Shown here piece by piece: positions 16,917 to 25,436 of a DNA stretch of 48,734 nucleotides. Source of the DNA: Crocinitomicaceae bacterium (GTDB taxonomy: Bacteria > Bacteroidota > Bacteroidia > Flavobacteriales_D > Crocinitomicaceae); NCBI GenBank assembly GCA_022447665.1, contig JAKVAQ010000005.1, positions 95,424 to 144,157 of the forward strand, in the 5' to 3' direction. Every line of letters starts with the position of its first letter. Position 1 is the first letter of the stretch. Under the pieces are notes generated by a model. That model did no database searches and was not told where the DNA came from. It saw only the letters and a list, made by a program, of their open reading frames with translations. A program made the position numbers and the translations under genes.

Positions 16917-18452
16917 CTATTTCTTAGGTCGGAAACGACGTTTTTTACCGTCTGACCTTTTTTTACCACCGTAATTGCGCTTTCCTTCCTCGCCTCTTCG
17001 TTTACTTTGTGGCGGACGTTTTTTATTTCTACGACTTTTACCATCGCGTTGACCGCTTCCTCCTCCACCACGACGACGACCGTCATTTCCGCCACCACGA
17101 GAACGCGAATTATCATTCAAGTCTTTGCTCTTGTCAACACTCAATTTTTCAAGCTCTGAGGCCACTAATTTTGCGAGTAATTCTTCCTTAGATATTCCTC
17201 CAAATAATGCATCAGCCAACTCCAAGAATTGAGGATCAACTTTGCCTTTTACTTTAGTTGATAGTATATTCTGAGCCCATTTTTGAAGTCGAATAGCAGC
17301 GATAGAATCACCGTCCGGTACTTCCACTTTATCAAACGTTATTTTTAAGCTCTTTTCTAAACGCTTCAGCTTCTCTTTTTCCTTTCCAGCAGCAAATACC
17401 AAAGAAATTCCTTCCTTACCAGCACGTGCAGTTCTACCCGAACGATGCGTGTAGTACGCAAGATCATCTGGTAAATTAAAGTGAAAAACATGCGTTAAAT
17501 CATTTACATCAATTCCACGCGCGGCAACATCTGTAGCAATTAGAACTTGTAAATCATGTTCCTTGAAACGCTTCATTACACGATCACGCTGGTTTTGCGA
17601 AAGATCTCCATGTAAAGCATCAGCTCTGTACTTATTCTTTAAAAGGAACTCTGCTACATTTTGTGTTTCACGTTTTGTTCTGCAAAATACAACTCCTCTC
17701 ATCTCTGGAATCATATCAAGAAAACGACATAATGCTTCTGGTTTATTCGAATGCTTTACTGGAACATATTGATGGTCAATATTTACATTAACCTTTTCCT
17801 TCGTATTGATTCTAACCTCAAATGGATCATCCATGTAAAGGTCTACAATCTTCTTTATTTCGTTCGGCATTGTGGCCGAGAACAACCAAGTATTCTTTGT
17901 ATCAGGAGTAAATTCTAATATTCGATCAATATCTTCTTTGAACCCCATATTCAACATCTCATCCGCCTCATCAAGTACTACAAATTTTACTTGATTAAGC
18001 TTAACGGCTTTACGTCCAATTAAATCGATTAATCGTCCTGGGGTAGCAATAATTATTTGCTGCGGATTTTTTAGCGCTTTAATTTGAGTGGAAATATTTG
18101 CACCACCGTACACCGCCATAACATTTAGCTTGTTTTTATACTTACTGAATGTGGTTAACTGTTGCGCTATTTGCTGACCTAACTCTCGTGTAGGGGCAAG
18201 TACTAATGCTTGAGTCGCTCTATCTTTAGCGTCTATTCGTTCCATTAAAGGAAGACCAAAAGCAGCAGTTTTACCAGTACCAGTTTGTGCCAGGCCAATG
18301 AAGTCTCTTTCAGCAGTTAAAAGTGTTGGAATGGACTTTTCTTGGATTTCACTCGGCTTCTCAAAGCCTAGTTCTGATAGAACTTTCAATACTTCTTGCG
18401 AAAGTCCTAAGTCGTTAAATGATGTCAAAAGATCTGTTTTATAAAAATGCAA
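16917..18452 (-). CDS. DEAD-box ATP-dependent RNA helicase
   Basis: A 511-residue helicase with the full superfamily 2 motif set: Q motif around residues 30-41 (GFEKPSEIQEKSIP), Walker A AQTGTGKT (55-62), PTREL (87-91), ATPGR (136-140), DEAD (161-164), SAT (192-194), ATDVAARGIDV (306-315) and HRSGRTAR (336-343). The C-terminal region (about 450-511) is Arg/Gly/Lys-rich (RSRGGGNDGRRRGGGG), which usually gives non-specific RNA binding. The architecture matches CshA/DeaD/RhlE-type cold-shock and ribosome-assembly helicases; which one cannot be decided by eye. The start ATG at 18452 gives a slightly longer N-terminus than many relatives, but no closer ATG exists before the Q motif. Confidence 0.93.
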   Translation of the reverse strand: MHFYKTDLLTSFNDLGLSQEVLKVLSELGFEKPSEIQEKSIPTLLTAERDFIGLAQTGTGKTAAFGLPLMERIDAKDRATQALVLAPTRELGQQIAQQLTTFSKYKNKLNVMAVYGGANISTQIKALKNPQQIIIATPGRLIDLIGRKAVKLNQVKFVVLDEADEMLNMGFKEDIDRILEFTPDTKNTWLFSATMPNEIKKIVDLYMDDPFEVRINTKEKVNVNIDHQYVPVKHSNKPEALCRFLDMIPEMRGVVFCRTKRETQNVAEFLLKNKYRADALHGDLSQNQRDRVMKRFKEHDLQVLIATDVAARGIDVNDLTHVFHFNLPDDLAYYTHRSGRTARAGKEGISLVFAAGKEKEKLKRLEKSLKITFDKVEVPDGDSIAAIRLQKWAQNILSTKVKGKVDPQFLELADALFGGISKEELLAKLVASELEKLSVDKSKDLNDNSRSRGGGNDGRRRGGGGSGQRDGKSRRNKKRPPQSKRRGEEGKRNYGGKKRSDGKKRRFRPKK

Positions 18453-18587
18453 AGGTCGTTAAAATAAATTGATTAAACTAAGTAATCGTAACATCCACAT
18501 TAATAGACGATCATGTTAATTTTGGTATCACCTTTGCTATACAAAGCAGCAATTGCTTTATATTTACGTACCATTATTTAAAGAAAA

Positions 18588-20078
18588 ATGAAAAAACTAC
18601 TTTTGCTAACCGCCATTATTACTGGGTTTTCAACTAACACCAATGCTCAGGCAGCATTAATCTATCAAGAAGGAAATAAATTTGGATTAAAGACCGATTT
18701 TGGTAAAGAATTACTTCCTGCTAATTGTGATACAATCTTTAAAATTGAAACAGCAGAATTCGATTTTTATGTTGCCGATGAAAATGGTAGCTCTTCAATG
18801 TATTCTTACTTAACCGATAAGCGTGAAATATTTGATGAAACAACAAATACAGATTTTACAGAAATCAGAGTTGAATATAGTGCAGACCTTGTAAATTGGA
18901 GTATCATAGGAATTGATAAGTTAGGGAATAAGTTCAAACATCAAGATGAAGGTGGATGGGCTGCGTTAAAATCGAAATCAAAATATAACGTTGGTAGAGA
19001 TTATAATGGTAAATACGCAATTTGTACCTCAACGGAAGCAGTAACTGGTTATGACTATGATAGAGTGAATACAGAGCATGCAGGATTCTTCCTAGCATTA
19101 ACTGACTCAGGATACATTGTTTATAATGACAAGGTTGAAATAGCTTACCCGTTCGCAGTACGCAACATTTACAAATCAAAAAAACACACAGAAACATATA
19201 TCGCAAGTAAAGGTGCTAAATGGGGAATCTTCTCTTCTTCGGAGGAATTTTACACGCCATTATTAGAGTACAAAAACCCGAAGTATAACTTCACGATTAA
19301 TAAAGATATTTCGAATGCCGACCTTAACCGTTCATTTTCTGTAAAAAGAGGTGGGAAATGGGGAGTGATTGACGCTCAAGGTAAAGAGATAATGCCTTTC
19401 ATACATGATGATGCTTACATGTTTAAACAGTACGACATCAATCTACACCAATTACCTTTTATTGGGATTGTAAAACTAAACGGTAAGTGGAAATTCATCA
19501 ATAAGAAGTATAAAGACTACAAAGAAGTTGAGATTGATAACTGGATTTGTATTTACGGAAATATTGGTATTGTTCAAAAAGGAGCAGAATTATTTGCTCT
19601 AGATCTTAAAACATTCGAGACTTCAAAGAAATTTGGATTTGCGGATGGCGAAAAGATCGCTCCAATAAAGTCTGATAACGGAATGTTTGGTTTAATTGAT
19701 GAGAACGGGAAAATCTTAATGCCGTTTGAATACGAAATCATTACACTTGACCATAGAGAAGATGGTACAGAGTATTTAATCGCTACAAAAAATGGGAAAG
19801 ATGGTATTTATGATGAGACGGGTAAAATGCTAGTACCACATAAATACAGACACCTAATTCAAATTGCATCTGCTGATAAAGAGTATTTCGAAATTTCGAA
19901 TGGAAAGCTAGTTGCTTTAGGATATTGGGATACTGAAAAACATAAAATCATTATTCTCACGGATTATATCTACGAGTACTTGACATTTGAGTCTACTACA
20001 GAAGGTAAACCAATTGCTATTGGTACTACTCCCGAGGGAAAAGATGTGAAGATATACCGCGACGGTAAGCAGGAATAA
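18588..20078 (+). CDS. Secreted WG-repeat protein
   Basis: A 496-residue protein with a signal peptide (MKKLLLLTAIITGFSTNTNAQA) followed by tandem WG (KWG) repeats across almost all of the mature chain. Examples are GNKFGLKTDFGKELLPANCD, GAKWGIFSSSEEFYTPLLEY, GGKWGVIDAQGKEIMPFIHD, DNGMFGLIDENGKILMPFEY and KNGKDGIYDETGKMLVPHKY. The repeats pair a G-x-(W/F)-G-(L/V/I)-(I/Y)-D strand with a (I/L)-(M/V)-P-x-x-Y/H strand and are thought to form a beta-propeller-like binding surface. No catalytic site. A TAATTTTG -7-like box is present at 18517-18524, but no good -33. A strong terminator follows (20112-20160). Confidence 0.85.
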   Translation: MKKLLLLTAIITGFSTNTNAQAALIYQEGNKFGLKTDFGKELLPANCDTIFKIETAEFDFYVADENGSSSMYSYLTDKREIFDETTNTDFTEIRVEYSADLVNWSIIGIDKLGNKFKHQDEGGWAALKSKSKYNVGRDYNGKYAICTSTEAVTGYDYDRVNTEHAGFFLALTDSGYIVYNDKVEIAYPFAVRNIYKSKKHTETYIASKGAKWGIFSSSEEFYTPLLEYKNPKYNFTINKDISNADLNRSFSVKRGGKWGVIDAQGKEIMPFIHDDAYMFKQYDINLHQLPFIGIVKLNGKWKFINKKYKDYKEVEIDNWICIYGNIGIVQKGAELFALDLKTFETSKKFGFADGEKIAPIKSDNGMFGLIDENGKILMPFEYEIITLDHREDGTEYLIATKNGKDGIYDETGKMLVPHKYRHLIQIASADKEYFEISNGKLVALGYWDTEKHKIIILTDYIYEYLTFESTTEGKPIAIGTTPEGKDVKIYRDGKQE

Positions 20079-20111
20079 TAATCCTCATAGTACCTCCGGT
20101 TTAAAATAATA

Positions 20112-20160
20112 AAAACCCGATGTCAATAGAAGCCCTAAAACTATTGAGCATCGGGTTTTT
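20112..20160 (+). terminator. Intrinsic terminator after the WG-repeat gene
   Basis: AAAACCCGATG (20112-20122) pairs with CATCGGGTTTT, and an inner CAATAG/CTATTG pair extends the stem around an A-rich loop; a T-run follows. The helix is long (about 17 bp with a small bulge) and A-flanked on the 5' side. It lies 33 bp after the stop of the WG-repeat gene. Confidence 0.85.
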
Positions 20161-20236
20161 TAGGTTTTGAGTAAAGAAGCAATATCAAACTCAAATCGAT
20201 AGTTCAAATGTATAGCCATTAATCCCCTCAAATAAA

Positions 20237-20265
20237 TTGAAAAGCGCGGTGTGATTTTACTTTTG
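20237..20265 (+). promoter_or_regulatory. Promoter upstream of the small secreted protein
   Basis: TTG (20237-20239), an 18-nt spacer and TACTTTTG (20258-20265) match the Bacteroidota housekeeping promoter. Transcription should start near 20272. That leaves a leader of about 158 nt before the gene at 20430, or a leaderless 24-codon frame beginning at ATG 20272 (MQFTKTSLIRNQLL, stop at 20344-20346). Apart from this, the gap 20161-20429 shows no gene. Confidence 0.55.
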
Positions 20266-20429
20266 CGCTAAATGCAATTCACCAAAACTTCTTTAATCAG
20301 GAATCAATTGCTAACCACCTACTTCACTCAAATTGTCTATTCCTAAACTAAATTGACCATTGGTTAAGAAGTGCTTTTTACATGTAAATGTTCGACTAAC
20401 TTGGTCTAAAATTATTAACCAACAACACA

Positions 20430-20741
20430 ATGAAAAAGATATTATTTATTGCAGCATTAACGTTTTCTGCGTTCACATTCGCTACGGAAACGGAACCGGT
20501 AAAAACACAAGCAGTAAAAGCTGACACTGAAGTTAGCGGCGGAAAAGTAACCGTTATTAATGACACAGATAGCAAGGTGAGTCTTCACACAGGATCTGGT
20601 TCTGTATCGTTAAATCCAAATGGAGGTAAAACTTCATTTAGCTGTGATACTGGAAAGAAAGTAAAAGCAGACGGAGATGTAATCTTCACAAATACAAGTG
20701 ATTTTTGCGGAGAAACTGTAAAGTTATCTGACTACTTATAA
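20430..20741 (+). CDS. Small secreted protein, unknown
   Basis: A 103-residue protein with a clear signal peptide (MKKILFIAALTFSAFTFA, cleavage near TFA/TET). The mature 80-odd residues are beta-rich (GGKVTVINDTDSKVSLHTG, GSVSLNPNGGKTSF) with two cysteines (SCDTGKKV and SDFCGETV) that could form one disulphide in the periplasm. It resembles a small Ig-like or amidase-inhibitor-like sandwich in pattern only. It is monocistronic, bounded by a candidate promoter with a long leader and by a strong bidirectional terminator (20768-20802). Such an isolated layout fits a gene expressed at high level or under its own control. Confidence 0.7.
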   Translation: MKKILFIAALTFSAFTFATETEPVKTQAVKADTEVSGGKVTVINDTDSKVSLHTGSGSVSLNPNGGKTSFSCDTGKKVKADGDVIFTNTSDFCGETVKLSDYL

Positions 20742-20767
20742 GAGTCGCTTAATGATGCACTTCATTC

Positions 20768-20802
20768 AAAAGGCCGGATAGAGAGTTCTATCCGGCCTTT
20801 TC
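20768..20802. terminator. Bidirectional intrinsic terminator
   Basis: AAAAGGCCGGATAGA (20768-20782 region) pairs perfectly with TCTATCCGGCCTTTT around a 4-5 nt loop. The GC-rich core is flanked by A-run and T-run, so it works on both strands: for the small secreted protein (+) and for the M42 peptidase gene (-) that ends at 20825. Confidence 0.92.
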
Positions 20803-20824
20803 ATTTTCTTTTTTTCGAAAAATA

Positions 20825-21892
20825 TTATTTAAAACTCCAGTCGTATTTATCAAGATCAGTTAAACACGCAGTTAGAAGATCAATTCCTCCTTTAATATCT
20901 TTTTTATGCGCCATTTCAATTACTTGATGAAGATGACGAGTTGGAATTGAGATTGCTCCAGCAATAGAACCACCATCTGTCATTCTTTGAATCCCGGAGG
21001 TATCCGTTCCTCCCGCCGTTAAAATCTCTGGTTGCCATTTAATCTTCTTTTTATCCGCCGTTTGCTTCATAAAGTCCACCATTCTATAATCACAAATGGT
21101 TCCAGCATCCATAATTTTAATGGCAGTGCCTTCATTTAATCGCGTAATCTTTTCATGCTCCGCCGCACCTGGTAAATCAAAAGCAATAGTCGTATCCAAT
21201 CCAAATCCAAAATCAGGTTGAATATTCAATGAAGCGACATTCGCCCCTCTAATTCCAACCTCTTCTTGCACTGTAAAAACACCATATACATCGTAAGGCA
21301 CTTTCTTGCTCTTTAATTTTCTAAGTGTCTCAATTAGCATGAAGACTGCTAAACGGTTGTCCAACGATTTAGAGTTTACACAATCTCCCATCTCGATAAA
21401 CTCCCGTTCGCGGGTAATTGGGTCTCCTACTTTTATTAGTTTATTCACTTCCTCTGCAGGTAATCCCGTATCAATGAAATAATCAGAAATCTTAGCTACT
21501 TTGTTACGTTCAGCAGGAGTCATCACATGAATTGGCTTCGAGGCCATAACTCCAACTACATCTTTCTTTCCATGTATTAACACTCGCTGAGCCGTCAACG
21601 TCTTTGGATCAAATCCACCTAAGGTATGAAAACGAATAAATCCATTGGAATCAATATGGGTAACAATAAATCCTATCTCGTCCATGTGAGCGCCTATCAT
21701 AACGCGCTTCATCTCTTGACCCTTTTTTGGAGTACCACGTTTAATGGCGTAGACATTCCCCATATTATCTAGCTCAACCTCATCTACCAAATCCTTGACT
21801 TCTTTAATAACTAATTCCCTCACTTTTTGCTCAAAACCCGGTGCCCCAGGAGTCTTGCATATCTTCGCTAATAACTTTGTATTAATTGACAT
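20825..21892 (-). CDS. M42 family metallo-aminopeptidase
   Basis: A 355-residue protein starting at the ATG at 21892. A longer in-frame start (21940) would overlap the upstream gene and add 16 residues unlike the family. M42 peptidases are cytosolic tetrahedral, di-metal aminopeptidases (glutamyl aminopeptidase/TET type; older annotations call them endoglucanases). Motifs: GAHMDEIGF with metal His69 and Asp71, KSLDNRLA with bridging Asp178, VQEEVGIRGA with catalytic Glu210 and metal Glu211, GLDTT (Asp233) and PTRHLHQ (His322). The ATG lies 1 bp after the stop of the DUF2480 gene, so the two are coupled. A bidirectional terminator follows. Confidence 0.9.
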   Translation of the reverse strand: MSINTKLLAKICKTPGAPGFEQKVRELVIKEVKDLVDEVELDNMGNVYAIKRGTPKKGQEMKRVMIGAHMDEIGFIVTHIDSNGFIRFHTLGGFDPKTLTAQRVLIHGKKDVVGVMASKPIHVMTPAERNKVAKISDYFIDTGLPAEEVNKLIKVGDPITREREFIEMGDCVNSKSLDNRLAVFMLIETLRKLKSKKVPYDVYGVFTVQEEVGIRGANVASLNIQPDFGFGLDTTIAFDLPGAAEHEKITRLNEGTAIKIMDAGTICDYRMVDFMKQTADKKKIKWQPEILTAGGTDTSGIQRMTDGGSIAGAISIPTRHLHQVIEMAHKKDIKGGIDLLTACLTDLDKYDWSFK

Positions 21893-21893
21893 C

Positions 21894-22403
21894 TTACTTT
21901 TTTCTTTTATACACAGGAACCGCTGAACACGGCTCTCCAAACATTAAACTCTTTACAACAGGCTGAAGTTTTTTGGTCACTTCAACATAGGCTTTTTGAG
22001 GATTGGGAATGTCCGAACATCCTTTAATCATCACTATTTTATCCTTCAATTCTTCAGTATCCCATTGCTGAATATTGTTAAAGAAATCCTCTTCAATTGC
22101 ATTTACTTTAGATGCTGAAAAATAAACTCCTTCTGCATTTTCTAACTTAGAAGTAATGAGCATATATGCCCAGCTTGGAATAATCGCATCTTCAGAACAA
22201 TACATGAATACTTTCGAATTTTCGTATTGATCCCAATTATGTTCCTTTACCCATTCTCTAAAATCTTTTTCCTTTAAAACCAGGCCATTCCATAATCGGT
22301 CTTTCATATCAATTTCTGCCCAATCACCTGAGAATAAGAAACTTTTTAGGTCAATTTGCTCAATTCCACTCTGAGCAACTCTATTTACAATCTCTTCTGC
22401 CAT
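21894..22403 (-). CDS. DUF2480 family protein
   Basis: A 169-residue cytosolic protein that begins MAEEIVNRVAQSGIEQIDL and contains the family blocks LVLKEKDFREWVKEHNW, DAIIPSWAYMLITSKL, IVMIKGCSDIPNPQKAYVEV and MFGEPCSAVPVYKRKK. DUF2480 is a conserved Bacteroidota family; I know of no defined activity. Two conserved cysteines (in KGCS and EPCS) lie in invariant-looking contexts and could be functional. It is followed 1 bp later by the M42 peptidase gene and is transcribed divergently from the TerC gene. Confidence 0.85.
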   Translation of the reverse strand: MAEEIVNRVAQSGIEQIDLKSFLFSGDWAEIDMKDRLWNGLVLKEKDFREWVKEHNWDQYENSKVFMYCSEDAIIPSWAYMLITSKLENAEGVYFSASKVNAIEEDFFNNIQQWDTEELKDKIVMIKGCSDIPNPQKAYVEVTKKLQPVVKSLMFGEPCSAVPVYKRKK

Positions 22404-22499
22404 GTAACGAATTTAACCAGAATTTCCATTGAAAGTTTTCCTTCCAAACCTGATAATTTCAGTTCATACATTTTTTCAAAGGGTTTTATTATGATCTAT

Positions 22500-22531
22500 T
22501 TGCCAGCCAGTTCTCTAAGTTTTTATCTTTG
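22500..22531 (+). promoter_or_regulatory. Promoter of the TerC-family gene
   Basis: TTTG ending at 22502, a 21-nt spacer and TATCTTTG (22524-22531) match both boxes of the Bacteroidota sigma factor consensus. The predicted start site is about 10 nt upstream of the ATG at 22549, giving a very short leader. Confidence 0.65.
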
Positions 22532-22548
22532 TGTCAATACACTAACCT

Positions 22549-23508
22549 ATGCCAATAGTCTGGGGAGGCCTAATCGCCTTTATCATCTTATTACTTGCCT
22601 TTGACATGCTCGTTTTGCATAAAAAAGGGGTTGCTCCTTCTAATAAAAGGGTGGCGAGAGAATCTGGATTTTGGGTAGGGCTTGCGTTAGCTTTTACAGC
22701 TGTGATTTATTGGCTTTACAGCTCAGGATATGTCCTAAATATTGACAATTACACACCACGTAAAGCTTCTGAATTATACATTACAGGTTACCTCATTGAA
22801 CTTTCTTTAAGTGTCGATAATCTCTTTGTAATTGCTATGATTTTCGCCTCTTTTAAAATACCCGTTAAATACCAGCACAAAGCTCTATTTTGGGGGATAT
22901 TAGGTGCTATTATATTTCGTGGTTTGGCCATTGGTGTGGGTGTCGTTTTAATCCGGAAGATTGATTGGATGACTTACGTTTTTGGGGCATTCCTTCTTTT
23001 TACTGCCTTAAAAATGATCTTCAAAAAGAATGAAGAAGAAGACGATGGAAGTGAAAGTAAAATATTCAAATTCTTAAGTCGTTTCTTAAAGTTCAGCAAA
23101 GAAATAGATGGCGAAAAGTTCTGGACTATTCAGAATGGAATTCGAATGGCTACACCACTCTTTGCGGCATTAATCATTATCGAAGTTTCAGATTTACTTT
23201 TTGCCTTAGATAGTATTCCAGCTATTCTAGGTGTTACACAGGATCCATTTATCGTTTTTAGCTCAAACATATTCGCCATACTCGGACTTAGATCCATGTA
23301 TTTCTTCTTGGCCAATATGCTCGAAAAATTCGAGTATTTAGAATACAGCGTTTTCGTAATTCTCATGTTTGTAGGAGTCAAATTAATTCTTGTACACCAC
23401 GTTCATATTGCTGAATGGATTTCTTTAACTGTGATAGGAGTTTCATTGCTTGCGGGAATATTCTACTCCATTTATCGCATAAAAGTAGAAGAAGGTCAGT
23501 CAAAATAA
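22549..23508 (+). CDS. TerC/Alx family integral membrane protein
   Basis: A 319-residue protein with about nine membrane spans. It matches the TerC family: an N-terminal WGGLIAFIILLLAFDMLVLHK, the acidic signature LIELSLSVDNLFVIAMIF near residue 88, and a second SDLLFALDSIPAILG with FVVF-like surroundings. The paired membrane-embedded acidic motifs (LSVDN and LFALDS) are thought to bind a metal. Characterised relatives export manganese or help load metals onto secreted proteins. A basic/acidic cytosolic loop (FKKNEEEDDGSESK) separates the two halves. The start is supported by the nearby promoter. LepA follows after 72 bp. Confidence 0.9.
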   Translation: MPIVWGGLIAFIILLLAFDMLVLHKKGVAPSNKRVARESGFWVGLALAFTAVIYWLYSSGYVLNIDNYTPRKASELYITGYLIELSLSVDNLFVIAMIFASFKIPVKYQHKALFWGILGAIIFRGLAIGVGVVLIRKIDWMTYVFGAFLLFTALKMIFKKNEEEDDGSESKIFKFLSRFLKFSKEIDGEKFWTIQNGIRMATPLFAALIIIEVSDLLFALDSIPAILGVTQDPFIVFSSNIFAILGLRSMYFFLANMLEKFEYLEYSVFVILMFVGVKLILVHHVHIAEWISLTVIGVSLLAGIFYSIYRIKVEEGQSK

Positions 23509-23530
23509 TAGGTTTCCCAATCAAATTGAA

Positions 23531-23538
23531 TATTTTTG
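23531..23538 (+). promoter_or_regulatory. lepA: Possible lepA -7 box
   Basis: TATTTTTG fits TAnnTTTG and lies 42 bp before the lepA ATG, but I find no TTG at the proper -33 distance, so read-through from the TerC gene is equally possible. Confidence 0.35.
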
Positions 23539-23580
23539 TATGCTCCAATAAATCTTGGACGAGCACCTAATAGCATTTGA

Positions 23581-25374
23581 ATGGAACATATTCGTAATTT
23601 CTGTATAATCGCACACATTGATCATGGTAAGAGTACCTTGGCCGACAGACTGTTGCAAACTACAAATACCATTTCTGAGCGTGAAATGAAAGATCAAGCT
23701 TTGGATGATATGGATCTAGAGCGTGAAAGAGGAATTACCATTAAGAGTCATGCCATTCAGATGGACTATGAATATGAAGGAACAAAATATGTGCTTAACC
23801 TTATTGATACTCCGGGTCACGTTGATTTTTCCTATGAAGTTTCAAGATCTATTGCGGCGTGCGAAGGGGCCTTATTGATTGTAGATGCTGCGCAAGGAAT
23901 TGAAGCGCAAACTATATCTAACCTTTATTTAGCACTTGAAAACGATCTTGAAATCATTCCAGTCCTGAATAAAATGGACCTTCCTTCCGCTCAACCGGAA
24001 GAAGTGAAAGATCAAATCATTGATTTAATTGGGTGTGAAGATGAAGACATTATACCAGCCAGTGGCAAGACTGGATTGGGCGTTGAGGATATCTTAAAAT
24101 CAATCATTGAAAAAGTTCCTGCTCCAAAAGGTGACCCTAAAGCACCTCTAAGAGCCATGATCTTCGACTCTGTCTTTAACCAGTTCCGTGGTATTATTGC
24201 TTACTTCAGAATTTTAGACGGAGAACTTAAGAAAAATGACCTTGTAAAATTCATGGCAACGGATCGAGAATACCAAGCCGATGAGATTGGAATTTTACGA
24301 CTAGATATGGAGCCACGAAATAAGGTTTCTGCCGGGGACGTAGGCTACATTATTTCTGGAATTAAAAAAGCAGATGAAGTTAAAGTAGGTGATACCATAA
24401 CTACGGTAGAAAACCCATGCGCTGAGGCTATTCAAGGTTTTGAGGATGTAAAACCTATGGTATTCGCAGGTATTTACCCTGTAGATACTGATGAATATGA
24501 AGAGCTTCGTGCTTCTTTAGAAAAGCTGCAGTTAAATGATGCGTCTTTAGTTTTTGAACCAGAAAGTTCAGCGGCCTTAGGCTTTGGTTTTAGATGTGGA
24601 TTCTTGGGAATGCTTCACATGGAGATTATCCAAGAAAGATTGGAGCGTGAGTTTAACATGACCGTGATTACTACGGTACCAAACGTATCTTACTTTGCTT
24701 ACTTGGCAAAAGGCGGAGAGCAAATCATTGTGAATAACCCTTCAGAGCTTCCAAATCCGAATGATTTGGATTATGTGGAAGAACCATATATAAAAGCTCA
24801 AATCATTTCAAAGTCTGAATACGTTGGTCAAATCATGAACCTTTGTATTGAGAAAAGGGGCGAATTAAAAAACCAAGTTTACTTAACACAAGACAGAGTT
24901 GAGTTAACCTTCGAAATGCCAATGGGTGAAATTGTATTCGATTTTTACGATAAGCTTAAAACGGTTTCTCGAGGATATGCTTCATTCGATTATTTCCCGA
25001 TTGGTTATAAGAAATCTGACCTAATTAAAATGGATATCCTTCTAAATGCTGAGCAAGTGGATGCCTTGTCGGCACTAGTTCATAGAAGTAATGCTTTTGA
25101 TTTAGGGAAGAAGATATGTGTGAAGTTGAAGGAGTTAATACCTCGTCAACAATTCGAAATTCCTGTTCAGGCTGCCATTGGTGCTAAAATTATTGCCCGT
25201 GAAACAATTAAGGCGCTTCGTAAAGATGTAACTGCGAAGTGTTATGGTGGTGATATTACTCGTAAACGTAAGTTATTAGAAAAGCAGAAAGCGGGTAAGA
25301 AAAGAATGCGTCAAGTTGGTAGAGTCGAGGTTCCGCAAGAAGCTTTCTTGGCGGTGTTGAAGCTGGATGATTAG
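23581..25374 (+). CDS. lepA: Translation elongation factor 4 (LepA)
   Basis: A 597-residue ribosomal GTPase that acts on stalled or improperly translocated ribosomes and in 30S biogenesis. G-domain motifs: AHIDHGKST (11-19), DTPGHVDF (76-83) and NKMD near 130. The protein then shows EF-G-like domains II, III and V without domain IV, and the LepA-specific C-terminal domain ending in [19 protein letters not shown], which identifies LepA rather than EF-G or TypA. The length is the usual ~600. A TATTTTTG box (23531-23538) without a clear -33 lies upstream. It ends before a short dispersed-repeat-like hairpin and faces the lipoprotein gene on the other strand. Confidence 0.97.
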   Translation: MEHIRNFCIIAHIDHGKSTLADRLLQTTNTISEREMKDQALDDMDLERERGITIKSHAIQMDYEYEGTKYVLNLIDTPGHVDFSYEVSRSIAACEGALLIVDAAQGIEAQTISNLYLALENDLEIIPVLNKMDLPSAQPEEVKDQIIDLIGCEDEDIIPASGKTGLGVEDILKSIIEKVPAPKGDPKAPLRAMIFDSVFNQFRGIIAYFRILDGELKKNDLVKFMATDREYQADEIGILRLDMEPRNKVSAGDVGYIISGIKKADEVKVGDTITTVENPCAEAIQGFEDVKPMVFAGIYPVDTDEYEELRASLEKLQLNDASLVFEPESSAALGFGFRCGFLGMLHMEIIQERLEREFNMTVITTVPNVSYFAYLAKGGEQIIVNNPSELPNPNDLDYVEEPYIKAQIISKSEYVGQIMNLCIEKRGELKNQVYLTQDRVELTFEMPMGEIVFDFYDKLKTVSRGYASFDYFPIGYKKSDLIKMDILLNAEQVDALSALVHRSNAFDLGKKICVKLKELIPRQQFEIPVQAAIGAKIIARETIKALRKDVTAKCYGGDITRKRKLLEKQKAGKKRMRQVGRVEVPQEAFLAVLKLDD

Positions 25375-25407
25375 ACAAGACTTTTTGTGCGGAAAAATTA
25401 TTGCTGT

Positions 25408-25429
25408 AGTCCGAGCGGAGTCGAGGACT
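25408..25429. repeat. Short intergenic hairpin of the 'GAGCGGAGTCGAG' type
   Basis: AGTCC (25408-25412) pairs with GGACT (25425-25429) around CGAGCGGAGTCGAG-like sequence. Short elements of this wording are, from general knowledge, scattered between genes in many Bacteroidota genomes. It lies between the convergent lepA and lipoprotein genes. It has no T-tract of terminator quality. Confidence 0.4.
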
Positions 25430-25436
25430 CCTTAAT

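Noticed and set aside
16901-17116. A 71-codon Val/Glu-rich minus-strand frame inside the helicase 3' end
   Set aside because: It is a shifted frame over the Arg/Gly-rich helicase tail; the helicase frame is the conserved one.
20272-20346. A 24-codon frame starting at the predicted transcription start
   Set aside because: Too short to call a gene from sequence alone; noted only with the promoter as a possibility.
21893-21940. An upstream ATG extending the M42 peptidase by 16 residues
   Set aside because: The extension overlaps the DUF2480 gene and is unlike family N-termini, whereas ATG 21892 follows the upstream stop by 1 bp.
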